A stretch of DNA of 64,000 nucleotides from positions 62,001-126,000 of the forward strand of contig JAHBCN010000515.1 of the NCBI GenBank assembly GCA_019359885.1, read 5' to 3'. Shown piece after piece: positions 50,612 to 61,729 of this stretch. Numbering within the stretch: position 1 is the stretch's first letter; every line of letters starts with the position of its first letter. Below the pieces are notes generated by a model. It ran no database searches. It worked only from the letters and a program-made list of their open reading frames with translations, and was not told the DNA's origin. The stretch comes from Listronotus oregonensis (Eukaryota; Arthropoda; Insecta; Coleoptera; Curculionidae). A program made the position numbers and the translations under genes.

Positions 50612-51975
50612 CGTACTGCGAACATACGTAGGAGGGTCCTGGACAATTTTGGATGTACCCAATTCTAAAATACCAATAATAATTTTGTGGCTTGCATCTC
50701 AACTTCCGTCTCGTTTTCTCACGTGGCGCATTTTTGGTTAGGACTGGTGGGGAGTGCGGTGATAAATTCGGAAGAATTATCTGTCCAGTTTAGTTGTTTA
50801 CTACGTTTTTATTTTCAGTAAGAGGATGCAGTGTTTATAGGCAAGTAGCAGGAGTTAGCTAGCGTCAACCGACTTCGATCTTATTTCTTATCAGTCATAA
50901 AATTTAAAATTGGTTAAAAACCAAACAGTTTTTCCTAATAAAATAAAATAATTTTCTCAAATAAATAATGGAACGTTGAAGATATTTTAAGAAAAATAAT
51001 TTAATGTCATTCATAGAATAAAAAAGAAAAAACTCTTTTCAAGTTATCAAAGATGATCAAATAAACCACCTTCTTGAGCCAAACAATAACCAAGATTGTC
51101 ATAAAAACGCCTTCGACATTTGCTTAATGTTAAGGGTAATAATCCTAAATTCCCAATTCCCAATTTGTAATTGCAATTCTTGTAGATTATTAGCCCTATT
51201 CTCTGGAAAACATAAATTTATGATTTTACGTGACCTCAGAGAAAAAAATCGTTGGGTGAGACCATGAAGTGAAAATGTCGATTCATCAGTAAAAACAATG
51301 TTTCTTATAAAATTTTCTTGTTATTTTTCATTTCCATTACAGTTTCAAAAATTGCCTGTCTAAAATGATCATCAGGGAAAATTTCATTGGTTTTTCTTAC
51401 TTTGTAGGATCGGTATCAATTTTTTTAGCACTCTTTCCACTGATCTTCTGCTCAAAAAAACCTGTCCTGCAATTGTATTAATGGAAACTGTAGGATTTTT
51501 AATAACACTTGCCACTACCATAATTTGTGTCATTTCCTTTTGTTGTTTTTTTTTGAGGCACTATCATGTTTATGTTTTCTTGGAGTTAAACAACCAAATG
51601 TCGAAAGTTTTTAATGACTCGGTAAATAGTGAAATCGTGGGAGTCGGCCTGGTTAGAAATAAATTATTAAATAATTCCGATTCCCCTAACAAGATTTCCA
51701 CGGTGATTCCATTCAATAATTTAAATTTTGTCTTCCAGTTCGTAGTTCGTAAACATCCATCATTAATAACTATTTAAAAAAAACTTTTTGGTCGCAAATA
51801 ATCGACACAGTACAACTATTGCTGTCGAGCGTTCGATACTAAAGAACTATTTCAGAAATAAACGTATTGAATTGTTGGCTAGAAAATTATTGATCGATAA
51901 GCAATGCGTGCGGCGTTTTTAGTGTACATCCAAAATCGTCTAGATCGTCCTATGTTCGCAGTACTCTGCGCTTTA

Positions 51976-51978
<3 letters not shown>
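50612..51978 (-). mobile_element. mariner-like element, copy A (inactive)
   Basis: An element of about 1.37 kb with the size and layout of mariner. The inner part of the terminal repeat, GTACTGCGAACATA ... TTTTGGATGTAC, occurs at the left and inverted at the right, where it extends to CAGTAAAGCGC next to TA. The left outermost bases are absent. Transposase codons lie on the minus strand; in the DFFLWGHVKS region (about 51225-51260) the frame is broken. It is clearly homologous to copy B along its length. Confidence 0.8.

Positions 51979-52072
<94 letters not shown>
51979..52072. repeat. (TA)n microsatellite between two mariners
   Basis: An array of about 94 bp, the only sequence between the right end of copy A and the left end of copy B. 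Confidence 0.95.
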
Positions 52073-52074
<2 letters not shown>

Positions 52075-53474
52075 TAAGCGCAACGTACTCGAACATAGGA
52101 GGCTCATGATGATTTTGGATGTACCAATTCTAAAATATCAATAATAATTTTGTGGCTTACATTTCAATTTCTGTCTCGTTTCCTCACGTGGCTCATTTTT
52201 GGTTGGGACTGGTGGGGAGTACGGTGATACATTCGGAAGAGTTATCTGCCCAGTTTAGTTGTGTACTACGTTTTTATTTTTAGTGAGAATGCAGTGTTTA
52301 TAGGCAAGTAGCAGGAGCTAGCTAGCATCAATCGTCTTCGATCGGATGTCTTATTAGCCATAAATTTAAAATTAGTTACTTACGAGACCGCAACGTTGGC
52401 TACGGTTTTAAAAACCAAACAGTTTTTCCTAATAACATAAAAGAATTTTCTCAAATAAGTAATGGAACGTAGAAGATTAAAAAAAAATAAATTAATGTGC
52501 CTTCATAGAATAAAAAAAGAAAAAAATATTTCCAGTTATCGAAGATGCTCAAAATCACCTTTCTGAGCCAAATAATAACCAAGATTGTCATAAAAACGCC
52601 TTCTGACATTTGCTAGAATGTTAAGGGTAATAATCCTAAATGAATTCTTAATTTGTAATTGCAACTTTTGTATATTATTAGCCCTATTCTCCTGGAAACC
52701 ACAAATTTGTGATTTTACGTGACCCCAGAGAAAAAAATCGTTAAGTGAGACCATGAAGAACAATGTCTCTTATAAAATTTTCATTGTTATTTTTCATTAC
52801 AGTTTCACAAAATTACATTCGTCTAAAATGATCATCAAGGAAAATTTCGTGGGTTTTTCTTACTTTGTAGGATCGGTATCCATTTTTTTAAGTACTCTTA
52901 TATCCTTTGCTCAAATTAACCTGTTGTACAATTGTATTCATGAAATTGTAGGATTTTCAATAACACTTGCCACTACTATAATTTCGTTCATTTCCCTTTC
53001 GTTGTTTTCTTCTGGTGCACTATCATGTTTATGTTTTCTTAGAGTTAAACAACCAAATATCAAAAAGTTTTTAATGACTCGGTGAAAATTGTAGGGTAAG
53101 CCTGGTTGGAAATAAATTAATAAATAATTCCCTAATTCCCCTATCAGGATTTCCACGGTGATACCATTAAATAAAATAAAATTTTTCTTTCAGTTCGTGT
53201 ACATCCATTATTAATAATTATTATTTTATTAAAAAAAAACTTTTTGGTCGCAAATAATCGACACCGTACAACTATAGCAGCTGTCGAGCGTTCGATAGTA
53301 AAGAATTATTTCAGGAATAAACGTATTAAATTGATCGCTTGACCGGCCGACGCGCGTCTTATAAATTATTGTTTGCCGAAAATTATTGATCGATAAGCAA
53401 TGCGGGCGGCGTTTTTAGGTACATCCAAAACCCTCCAGGATCGTCCTATGTTCGCAGTGCTCTGCGCTTTACTG
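52073..53474 (-). mobile_element. mariner-like element, copy B (inactive)
   Basis: An element of about 1.4 kb in the same orientation as copy A, with ends AGTAAGCGCAACGTACT and, inverted, CAGTAAAGCGCAGAG, each beside TA. A shared inner terminal block reads TTTTGGATGTACC. The transposase lies on the minus strand; only its C-terminal part remains open. It is inactive, but the ends are recognisable. Confidence 0.83.
52536..52763 (-). pseudogene. mariner transposase C-terminal remnant
   Basis: The minus frame reads SLNDFFLWGHVKSQICGFQE, NRANNIQKLQLQIKNSFRI and RRRFYDNLGYYLAQKGDFEH followed by LR and a stop. DFFLWGHVKS carries the third catalytic Asp; GDFEHL is the usual end of mariner-type transposases. 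The N-terminal DNA-binding part is not open, so this is a remnant. Confidence 0.82.
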
Positions 53475-53699
53475 TATATATACACATATATTTATTGAGT
53501 GCAATAATTGCATTTTAGCTTTAATGACCAATTAAATGTTTAAAATAGTGTACGAGTTGAACTAAGGACAGGCGCATTAGGGGAGTATGTGTCTAATTTT
53601 TAAAAGATCACTTTGGGCGCTGAAGCGTTCAAATCCTTTTTAATCATTTTCATTTTTTATAGGAATTGTGCTTATTTGATATCAATAATTTAGGTTAGT

Positions 53700-54445
53700 T
53701 TTTATATGACCGTATTAGGGTGGCGGAGACCGATACCGCCACTTGTCATAAGGCTTTGTATGCAAGCCAGTTCGTGAGCGAGACGAAGACGCAAGAGAGA
53801 AGACTTTGAGACGGTCTCCGCCCCGAACCAGTAGTGTCGCGTCTCGCTTAAATTGCACTTTACCGAAATTAGAAGAAGCGATCGTCAGGGGTGCATACTA
53901 TCCCCGCTGTAATTTAACATTTGCAGCAATAAAATAATGGACATGCACTTTACAATTGTGAAAAAGGCCTGACCATGAATGGTACAAACATAAACAATTT
54001 TAGGTGTTCCGACAATACTGTCATAATTGCAGACACACATGAACGTTTTAAGTATTTTGTTTAATGGCATAGGGACGTCTACCCTTACTGACGCCATGTA
54101 TAAAAGGCTAGAAGCGTTTGAGATGTGGTGATACCGTAGGATGCTCCGAATATCATGGATGGACAGGGCGTAACGGGGATGTCATTGGCGTAAGCTTGAA
54201 TATTTTGGCCACATCTTAAGAAACGACAAATACGAATTATTAAAATTCATAATAGAAGAAAAAATTAAAGCAAGAGAGCTCCAGGCCGAGGAAGTCCTTC
54301 CTGGTTAAAGAATCTTAGACAATGGTATGGAGTTAGCACATCGTCACTCTTTAGAAAAGTTGAAGACAAAGTAAAGATTGCGCTGATGATGGCCAACGTT
54401 CAACGAGAACATGACACCTACAGAAGAAGAATATTAAGAAAATGT
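53700..54445 (+). mobile_element. Degenerate LINE reverse-transcriptase fragment (3' half)
   Basis: From about 53884 the codons, with frame changes, resemble RQGCILSPL, NFRCSDNTVIIAD (the ADD motif altered to SDN) and then, near 54100, KRLEAFEMWCYRRMLRISWM. Later LKNLRQWYGVSTSSLFRKVE and DKVKIALMMANVQREH follow. This C-terminal pattern is the insect endonuclease/reverse transcriptase type often annotated craniofacial development protein 2-like. The segment 53700-53880, GC-richer, may be a separate repeat. Catalytic residues are lost and frames broken. Confidence 0.7.
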
Positions 54446-54499
54446 CAATTTTATGTTGTATCAATTTTGTTTTAATTCAATCACATTCTTAAGTGTTCT

Positions 54500-54769
54500 A
54501 GTTAGGGACCGTTCATAAAATACGTTCGTATAACAGATATACGATAGAAATTCATTTGTTTTAAGTGTGTACATATATATTAATTACCAATAAATATTTT
54601 AAAATTATTTTATTATTACATCGAAAGGGCTATTTATAGGGGGGAGGTTCCGCTTTTGTGACGTAATATTTATAGGCGGGTCGCAAACAGTGTGGCGCGG
54701 TGTGACGAAGGGCGGGAGGGTTTCAAAAATGGTGAAATTCAGCTTGACGTAGTTTTTTAACGGCCCCTT
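54500..54769. mobile_element. MITE with 8-bp duplication
   Basis: A 270-bp element with ends AGTTAGGGACCGTTCATAAA and, inverted, AAGGGGCCGTTAAAAAACTA, flanked by AGTGTTCT (54492-54499, 54770-54777). It is non-coding. Internal sequence recurs at 27630-27790. The 8-bp duplication suggests hAT or P-type transposition; I cannot decide which. Confidence 0.75.
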
Positions 54770-55079
54770 AGTGTTCTCCCGAACTCTAAGGGAAAAAAAC
54801 ACAAGATAGCTCACATTTTTTTAAATATAACGAAAGCCACAAATATGGTCCTGTTCAGATTTCGTTGGATGATCCTGTACTCACGGAGTTAAAATTAAAA
54901 ATCCTGTTAGGTATGACTATTTAACTTGGTTGGTTTAAAATTACGAGGCCTCCAAGTAAATGGATAACCCCGGGTCCGGCCAATCCGTTTACACCTGTTT
55001 CACCCTTGTTGGGGATGGTCACACCCTAACCCTTTTTTATTCTGTGGTCACACCGAATGTAGGCCGTAGACACCCTTGA

Positions 55080-55484
55080 CTGCAAAGTAGCCAGCTTAAG
55101 AACAATTGTAATCCCATAGAACTGAACGTTAGAAGCAACTAGCGCCATCTCGTCAAGTAACTTTAAACCAACCAATCTCAGTATCGACAGGTTAGGATGT
55201 TATTGTGAGCCATGTAGGTGTATTACGCAAACATTCAGAAGTTGCTTTACACAACACACTTAATGAAAAATGGCTTCTCATTAGTTCACGGATATGTGAA
55301 TTTCAAATGAGCTCTTGAAATTCACAAATCCGTGAATTAATGGGAAGCAATTTTTCATTACGTGTGTTGTGTAAAGCAACTTCTGAATGTTTGCGCAATG
55401 CACTTACATGGAGCACAATAACATCTTAACCTGTCGTTCAGTTGTATTGATTACAATTGTTCATAACGTGGCTGCTTTTGTTAT
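55080..55484. repeat. Palindromic element (~400 bp)
   Basis: Near-perfect inverted arms: inner arms from about 55190 to 55430 pair around position 55313, sharing AAGTTGCTTTACACAACACA, TGTTATTGTG and ACATTCAGAAG. The outer pair GAACAATTGTAATC/GATTACAATTGTTC also matches, but the left side carries about 65 extra bases (55130-55195). It is non-coding, a probable MITE. Confidence 0.78.
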
Positions 55485-55513
55485 TATTTATAACAAGGCT
55501 CAAGAAGTTTAAT

Positions 55514-55519
<6 letters not shown>

Positions 55520-55573
<54 letters not shown>

Positions 55574-55590
55574 TATATATATAAATATAT
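55520..55590. repeat. (TA)n microsatellite, interrupted
   Basis: A TA array with an AAA interruption near 55567. Confidence 0.93.
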
Positions 55591-55599
55591 AATATTTAA

Positions 55600-56200
55600 G
55601 TAAAAAAAATATAGTATCTTACACTAACACACATCGCAACCGCTATCATATAATAAAAAACAATACATAATATTCAACTAACTACTGTGCTAGTAATTCT
55701 GTAAATAAATTTAAAATGTAAATGAAGCATCTCGAATAGATACACACTTACACACACTGTGTGAATGAACTGCTCTTTCGCAATTCGAGCTGCTTAATAA
55801 GGCAATTAAGAGACTACTGGGCGCCGGAAGTTGTAAATTAAAAACTTGGCAAGCTGCGTGCGAATGACGTTGCTCATGCCCTTAAAGGTCAGTGGACATA
55901 GGTTAGAATGTTTTACTTTTTATAATTGCCGATCATAATTAAAAGGAAACCACTAAGACTTATTAAATTTTCTTGTATGGAGCATGAAAAAATCTTAAAA
56001 AACATTACAAAAAATTGTGAAGCAATTGACTTCCACTGGTCAATTTTACCCTAATTCTAACAGTTGCCGTTACCCCTTAATTTCGCGAAAATTACAGTTA
56101 TCTTCTTATAAAGTATTTCCCCTGGGGACCCGTTTAATTACCTTCCAGCTGTTTATAAAAATTGCAAGATTAACAAAAGCATAAAAGTACAAATTTTAAC
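55600..56200. other. AT-rich stretch, nothing recognised
   Basis: No gene or repeat supported. Confidence 0.4.
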
Positions 56201-56203
56201 TAT

Positions 56204-56456
56204 AGTTGGATCAGTATAAGAATAAAAATTCGGTGGGTGCTCTTTGAAAAAAACATTATAAGTAGCTAAAAAGATTTAATTTGAACTGGCGGCCGCCATT
56301 GCTTTTTATATGGACTATTCTTACAGACACGTGAGAGAAGCAGAACATTATAAAAACCAAAGGCGGCCGCCAGTTCAAATCAAACCTTTTTAGCTACTTT
56401 TTACGGTTTTTTTCTTTTTAAAGAGAACCGAATTTTTATTTTTATACTGATCCAAC
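56204..56456. mobile_element. Palindromic MITE with NotI-like core repeats
   Basis: Arms of about 100 bp are inverted around 56330: AGTTGGATCAGTATAA, AATAAAAATTCGG, GTAGCTAAAAAG and TTTGAACTGGCGGCCGCC on the left, their inverses on the right. The ends are AGTTGGATCAG. It is non-coding. The target duplication is not clear. Confidence 0.72.
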
Positions 56457-56672
56457 TGTTCTATTAGTATAAAAAAGATATTTTGGGACACTAGTGAGTT
56501 CGGTCTACCACCACTGCTTTTTTAAAGGTGCAGTAAACGCCGACACTTATAAATTAAAAGATTTTCCTCTGAGATAAGCCAAAGCATGTTTTATAATTTA
56601 AATTAATAATGTCATCCCTTTTTAAAAATGATAAATAAATATATAACATTTGACTACATTACTTTTAGATCA

Positions 56673-56696
56673 CTGATGAAAGCTTGCTGCCGAAAC
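56673..56696 (+). other. Hammerhead-ribozyme-like core (degenerate)
   Basis: CTGATGA is followed after 12 bases by CGAAAC, the two conserved core strings of hammerhead ribozymes at the right spacing. The intervening AAGCTTGCTGC does not form a good stem II. No clear cleavage-site strand pairs with the sequence after GAAAC. Hammerhead motifs of this form occur in Penelope-like and other retroelements. This is most likely a dead relic. Confidence 0.25.
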
Positions 56697-57129
56697 ATTT
56701 GTGAAATAAAAAGGAAAAAAAAAATAAAAACACGTTTTAATTAAAAAAAATTATCGGATTAAAATTCCGACAAAATTCAGAAAACAAGTTATTGATGTTC
56801 TTAATAAGTTAATTGCCAACACGTTACTACGTTTATTATTTTTAAAAGGCAACCATCTACCCAGGACAAACCACAAAGATGGAAGAATCGGAAATTGGAT
56901 CCGTAAATTAAACAGTGCTTTGATTTTAAAACAAACCACCCTAAATATCTTTCTAAAAAGAAAACAAAAGAAAAAACAAAAAAAACACGAGAGTTTAAAT
57001 AAACAGAAAAGTTTTTATCAATCATCTTTTTATCTTCAACTAATATAACTTTGATATATTGATAGGCAACCCCCATAGTGTGACAGATAATTGCAAACGG
57101 CATAAAATTTGCTATTCAACAGTACCAAG

Positions 57130-57480
57130 AAACAGGAAATCGATGGCTGCAGAGGGAAGTTAGAAAAAAATGTATGTTGATAATAAAAAAGTTATCGAGT
57201 TCGAATAATTTATTTTATGAAATGCTCAAAATGTGTGCCATTACTGGCGTGACAATGCTAGTTTTGAAATTCCTCGCGAACTTTGGCGTAAGTTTGTCTG
57301 GTATGGTAATACTTCTGCATTCCAGTAAAATTATATCCTTAAGTCCTTGATGACTTGCATGTAGATTGGCAGGAGGCGAGTGATAAAACTTTATCAAATA
57401 TAAAATTAAAGTTCCCCTGTAAAAATGTCTTGGTATAGGAATGTACAAAACCTTAGATAATCGTCCTCGGGGGAGATTTT
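57130..57480 (-). mobile_element. Possible Tc1/mariner-type transposase tail
   Basis: The minus strand near 57300-57210 reads QTYAKVREEFQN, a stop, then HCHASNGTHFEHF, similar to the NGxHFEHL end of Tc1/mariner-type transposases. A 103-codon frame in another phase (57215-57526) is open but unlike any protein I know. The evidence is thin. Confidence 0.35.
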
Positions 57481-57484
57481 TCAG

Positions 57485-57589
57485 CAAAAAAATATATTGA
57501 TTTTGAGGTAATCGATATTGATCCATCTGAAGACAGTGGATTCGAATATGCTATCACTTCAATTAAAAGAAATGGAGTTGCCATAAAAG
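57485..57589 (+). CDS. NAD-isocitrate dehydrogenase gamma/beta-type subunit, exon
   Basis: Exon of a subunit of mitochondrial NAD-dependent isocitrate dehydrogenase, the TCA-cycle enzyme converting isocitrate to 2-oxoglutarate. After acceptor tttttcag it reads YIDFEVIDIDPSEDSGFEY and AITSIKRNGVAIKG, ending with one base of a Gly codon at donor gtaggt. Known insect gamma subunits have the same FEVI...AITSIKRNGVxIKG run. The 57-bp intron to the next exon is typical of insects. Earlier exons (mitochondrial presequence, PGDGIGPE-type start) were not found on the plus strand to the left. It could be a live gene with distant exons or a fragment. Confidence 0.7.
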
Positions 57590-57646
57590 GTAGGTCGATC
57601 ATGTTATTTTTCTTAGTATATGCTTATTTTGTATTTTTTTTTAAAG

Positions 57647-57786
57647 GAAATATTGAAACCAAAAGTGAAAGTGCAGGTTCTATATCCCGAAATGTGGCTT
57701 TAAGGAATGAACTGGATCTTTTTGTAAATATTGTTCACTGCAAATCCTTTAAAGGAGTTCCAGCAAGACAAAAAGATATAGACATT
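57647..57786 (+). CDS. NAD-isocitrate dehydrogenase gamma/beta-type subunit, next exon
   Basis: The acceptor tttaaag is followed by codons in frame with the previous exon: NIETKSESAGSISRNVALR, NELDLFVNIVHCKSFKGVPA and RQKDIDI. SRNVALRNELDLxVNIVHCK is a hallmark of insect gamma-type subunits. VII follows and then, without the expected Arg-Gln-Asn-Thr, a stop. A gtaatt directly after DI (57787) could be the donor, which is where I end the exon. Alternatively the frame is cut by the inverted repeat that starts near 57797. No further exon is visible in the window. Confidence 0.7.
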
Positions 57787-57796
57787 GTAATTATTT

Positions 57797-58225
57797 AAAT
57801 AGAAATGCTACGCGTAAGATCCCACCAGATGAAGCAGTTGTTTTCCAAATTTCTTCCACAACAATGTTGGGTAGTGGCAATAAACGATATTAAAAAGAGT
57901 AATATGTATAAATGGCAGTTATTTTTTAAATAGAATCCTCGCCTTTCTACCGATATTCACATACGAATAAGTACCTATATTATCCTGAATGAAACTCCGT
58001 TGTCATATTTATCTGTTCAGACAATATTTATTCTCATGTGCCAATAATGGTAAAGTTTTTTTCCCAATTAAATACATTTTTTATAAGTTGCTACATTTCG
58101 CAAGCAGAAAATTATAGACCATGAATCGCAGTTGGTTTTAAAATATCTATTTTTATCATTTTATTTATTAACTCCATGTCAAAACTTTATTGATGGCAAT
58201 AAGTTAGCATTGACAACAAAGACTT
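57797..58225 (+). repeat. Left arm of long inverted repeat
   Basis: About 430 bp that reappear inverted at about 60163-60597 with very high identity. At its outer end it carries an open tail RKIPPDEAVVFQISSTTMLG followed by SGNKRY and a stop, present in both arms. It starts directly after the IDH exon. Confidence 0.88.
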
Positions 58226-58232
58226 TAAACTA

Positions 58233-58675
<443 letters not shown>

Positions 58676-59472
58676 TATGATAAAGGCTCAAAAATATTAT
58701 TTTTAGATAGCTTTAACCTCAAAGTAAAAAAAAGTATTTCTGATTGACATCGATAAAATCAACTGTTTACGAGAAATAAAATATCATGGTTGGTAATTTT
58801 TTTATGTTGTACAGGGTGCTTTCTAATTGTACGTCAATATTTCGTTAAGCAATTTTTGGGTCCATTTTAAGAAAAAAACTTCATATGAACGTATGTCCTA
58901 AACGTCTTAACTTTTGAGAAACAGGGTGGTAAAATTTTCAAAAATAAATCATTATTATTAATATATTAAATACCACTTTAGATATTTTTATGAAATTTGG
59001 CATAAATGTACTATGTATCAAGAAGCATTTTTTAGTGTACCACATTTTTTTTATTTCCATCAGTGGCGTTCGTACCAAATTTCACCTGCCTATTTTGGCA
59101 AACAAAAAATGTCGTACACAAAAATTGCTTCTTGATACATAGTACATGTATGCCAAATTTCATTAAAATATCTAAAGCGGTATTACAGATATTATTCATA
59201 AATGATTTATTTTTAAAAACTTTACCACCCTGTATCTTTAAAGATAAGACGTTTAGGACATACGTTCATATAAAGTTTTCTTCTTAACATGGACCCAAAA
59301 ATTGCCTCCTTAAATATTGACGTAAAATTGGAAAACACAATGTATAATGTAAAAAAAAAATCCAAACATATTTTATTTCTCGTAAACAATTGATTTTATC
59401 GATGTCAATCAAGAATACCTTTTTTAAGTTTGAGGTGAAAGATATTCAAAAATAATATTGTTGAGCCTTAAG
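58676..59472. mobile_element. Fold-back element split by another fold-back element
   Basis: Outer arms 58678-58810 and 59343-59472 pair (TTTATTTCTCGTAAAC... and GATTGACATCGAT blocks and their inverses). Between them, beside TA, sits a 531-bp element (58812-59342). So one fold-back is nested at the centre of another. Confidence 0.7.
58812..59342. mobile_element. Palindromic TA-flanked element (CAGGGTG family)
   Basis: A 531-bp element with ends CAGGGTGCTTTCTAATTGTA and, inverted, CATTGTGTTTTCCAATTTTA. The arms pair around 59085, sharing ACGTTTAGGACATACGT, CTATGTATCAAGAAGCA and TGGCATA. The right half is shared with 15845-16340. It is non-coding. Confidence 0.8.
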
Positions 59473-59474
59473 GG

Positions 59475-60160
59475 AGAAAGAGAGAAAGAGATGTAATAAC
59501 TTCAAAATGAGTTTTTTTTTAGTTATATTCATTATAATATTTAATTTTTTATTTACTTTTATTTTATACAAGTAAATTTAAGTAACAACCTAAAGGATGC
59601 TATAATGTTTCATCTGAAAATAAGGTTTTGTTCGTTAACTTTTTGATTTTCATTTATTTATAACAAAAAACATGGAAAATATTAAAAGCAACTCTTTAGG
59701 TAGATACAAAAACAATGTAAACCAGTTAGTAAATAATGTCGTTCGAATAAAGAAAATTTCGCAGTAACCAAACTATACTGAATCCAAATGTCAATCTACG
59801 AATTTTAAATCGGCCACTGACACCTCATGGTATCAGTATACTATTGATTGCCTCGTATCAATTTAACAAGTTCATTTACCTAAACTACTGCGTAACGCTT
59901 GAGATAGATTATTTAAAATTCAAATATAAACGTAGTAAAATTATGACTTTTAAACAATGTAGGATTCATTGTTGTTATCGTACAAAGCTGTAAAAATATA
60001 AAAGACTCCATTGATAACATAAGTAATCGGGCAAGTAATATACTATACTAAAATAAGAACAACTTATAATCTGTAAATGTTTACATTCTTGGAGGTCATA
60101 AAACAACTGAACATAATAATAGTACAGATAAAATATACGATCAGCTGTTTAAAGTGTTTG
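59475..60160. other. AT-rich loop sequence, nothing recognised
   Basis: This is the spacer on the right side inside the large inverted repeat. It has no partner on the left side and no supported gene. Confidence 0.5.
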
Positions 60161-60162
60161 TT

Positions 60163-60597
60163 GTCAATGCTAACTTATTGCCATCAATAAAGTTTTGACA
60201 TGGAGTTAATAAATAAAATGATAAAAATAGATATTTTAAAACCAACTGCGATTCATGGTCTATAATTTTCTGCTTGCGAAATGTAGCAACTTATAAAAAA
60301 TGTATTTAATTGGGAAAAAAAACTTTACCATTATTGGCACATGAGAATAAATATTGTCTGAACAGATAAATATGACAACGGAGTTTCATTCAGGATAATA
60401 TAGGTACTTATTCGTATGTGAATATCGGTAGAAAGGCGAGGATTCTATTTAAAAAATAACTGCCATTTATACATATTATTCTTTTTAATATCGTTTATTG
60501 CCACTACCCAACATTGTTGTGGAAGAAATTTGGAAAACAACTGCTTCATCTGGTGGGATCTTACTCGTAGCATTTCTATTTAAATTAGTAACAAAAA
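60163..60597 (-). repeat. Right arm of long inverted repeat
   Basis: The inverted copy of 57797-58225. The minus frame 60485-60715 ends with the same KIPPDEAVVFQISSTTMLGS tail as the left arm. Upstream of the repeat border its codons (IRQIIFFVTNLNRNAT) are not shared, so only the tail is duplicated. Confidence 0.88.
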
Positions 60598-60599
60598 AG

Positions 60600-61075
60600 A
60601 TTATCTGCCTTATCTGGGGTGCTTCTGTAAGATGCATAAATGTGTAAATTAAAACGATTCTCTCTTTAAATTTCTGAAATGGAATAACATATTTTTTGGA
60701 CACAGAACTGAACACAGATTGATAAATATAGGTACGTTTTCACAGTCATCAATATCATTTCCAAAAACAAACTTTACATAACACAAATGTTATTTTATAA
60801 TGTTTTCTCTTTCATATAATGTTTCTGCCCTTTCTATGGTATACTAACAGAAAAGTTGACATTCCTGAGAGGTCAATTATCTGTAGAACTACAACGAAAA
60901 AAAAATTAAAAAAACGTTGAAAAAAATAATTTTTAATTTTTTATCTATTTCTTGTTTTATTTATACAAAAAAATTACAACCCGGTATATAGGCAGTAAAA
61001 ATTTTAAAACGTGATTACCCTTAAATTTTGTTTTAATGAGCTTGAAATATGGTTTCCACATCTAGGAAATGGTGT
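60600..61075. other. AT-rich stretch, nothing recognised
   Basis: No gene supported. Confidence 0.4.
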
Positions 61076-61079
61076 TTCC

Positions 61080-61470
61080 CACTACTCTTGGTACTCTTGA
61101 TTTTATTCAAAGAAAAATTCGTTCGCCTTGTTAATAACCCCGGTCTTATAAGGAAGCTTGCTCCTCTTGCCCATCGACGAGCTGTAGGGGACCTGCCTTT
61201 CTGTTACAATTTCTCCCCTACCAGTTTTCCGTAGAATACTACAAATTGCAAGTCCCATCCTTTAACAGTTTATTTTGAAAAGCCGCAAATTTCCTTTGGC
61301 CTCTCCTTTATCCCTAGAAAAACTTGCTGCACCTGAAGATCTTTTCTTTTTCCCCAAACCTCTAAATATTTAAGACACGTGTTGATCAATTGCCTCTTAC
61401 TTCTCTTAAGGCACGCATGCACGGTACGTTAGTATTTACTTAGGCTTTAAGCCTTTGTCGACTGTTTCAA
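61080..61470 (+). mobile_element. jockey/CR1-like LINE 3' end
   Basis: The plus frame reads FKEKFVRLVNNPGLIRKLAP and LAHRRAVGDLPF, matching the C-terminal domain of the LINE at 19468-19737. A degenerate stretch similar to the WNSLP-type C-terminus and a 3' tail follow to about 61470. Truncated and frameshifted. Confidence 0.7.
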
Positions 61471-61635
61471 GGTAAAAAAAAACAGTTCAGATGTTAGAGC
61501 TTTTAACACGCCAATTTTTCTGAGCGTTATGTCTTATCCTGACTATGTTTTTAAATTACCACTACAAAAACGCTTTTCATAATTATGATAATGTATTATA
61601 TGCACTTTTATTGACAGTTACCATTTTATTTTCAG

Positions 61636-61725
61636 TTACCATCATGGACCAAAGTTTAACAGCAAGAGTTAAGACGAGCTTTAAGACACTACTTACCGGT
61701 TTATTATCGTTTAACCGAATAAATG
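61636..61725 (+). CDS. Possible exon, unrecognised
   Basis: A polypyrimidine acceptor ttattttcag precedes ttaccatc and ATG, then MDQSLTARVKTSFKTLLTGL and LSFNRIN, then donor gttagt. Composition is unlike chance frames here. I do not recognise the peptide. It could be a first coding exon with a 5' UTR intron, or chance. Confidence 0.25.
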
Positions 61726-61729
61726 GTTA

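Noticed and set aside
51481..51777. 98-codon plus frame with hydrophobic start
   Set aside because: It lies antisense to the mariner transposase remnant and is explained as its shadow; the same holds for 52753-53085.
53570..53640. A-box-like ggcgcattagg and B-box-like gttcaaatcc
   Set aside because: Spacing is plausible, but the acceptor and T stems do not pair; treated as chance or a decayed SINE.
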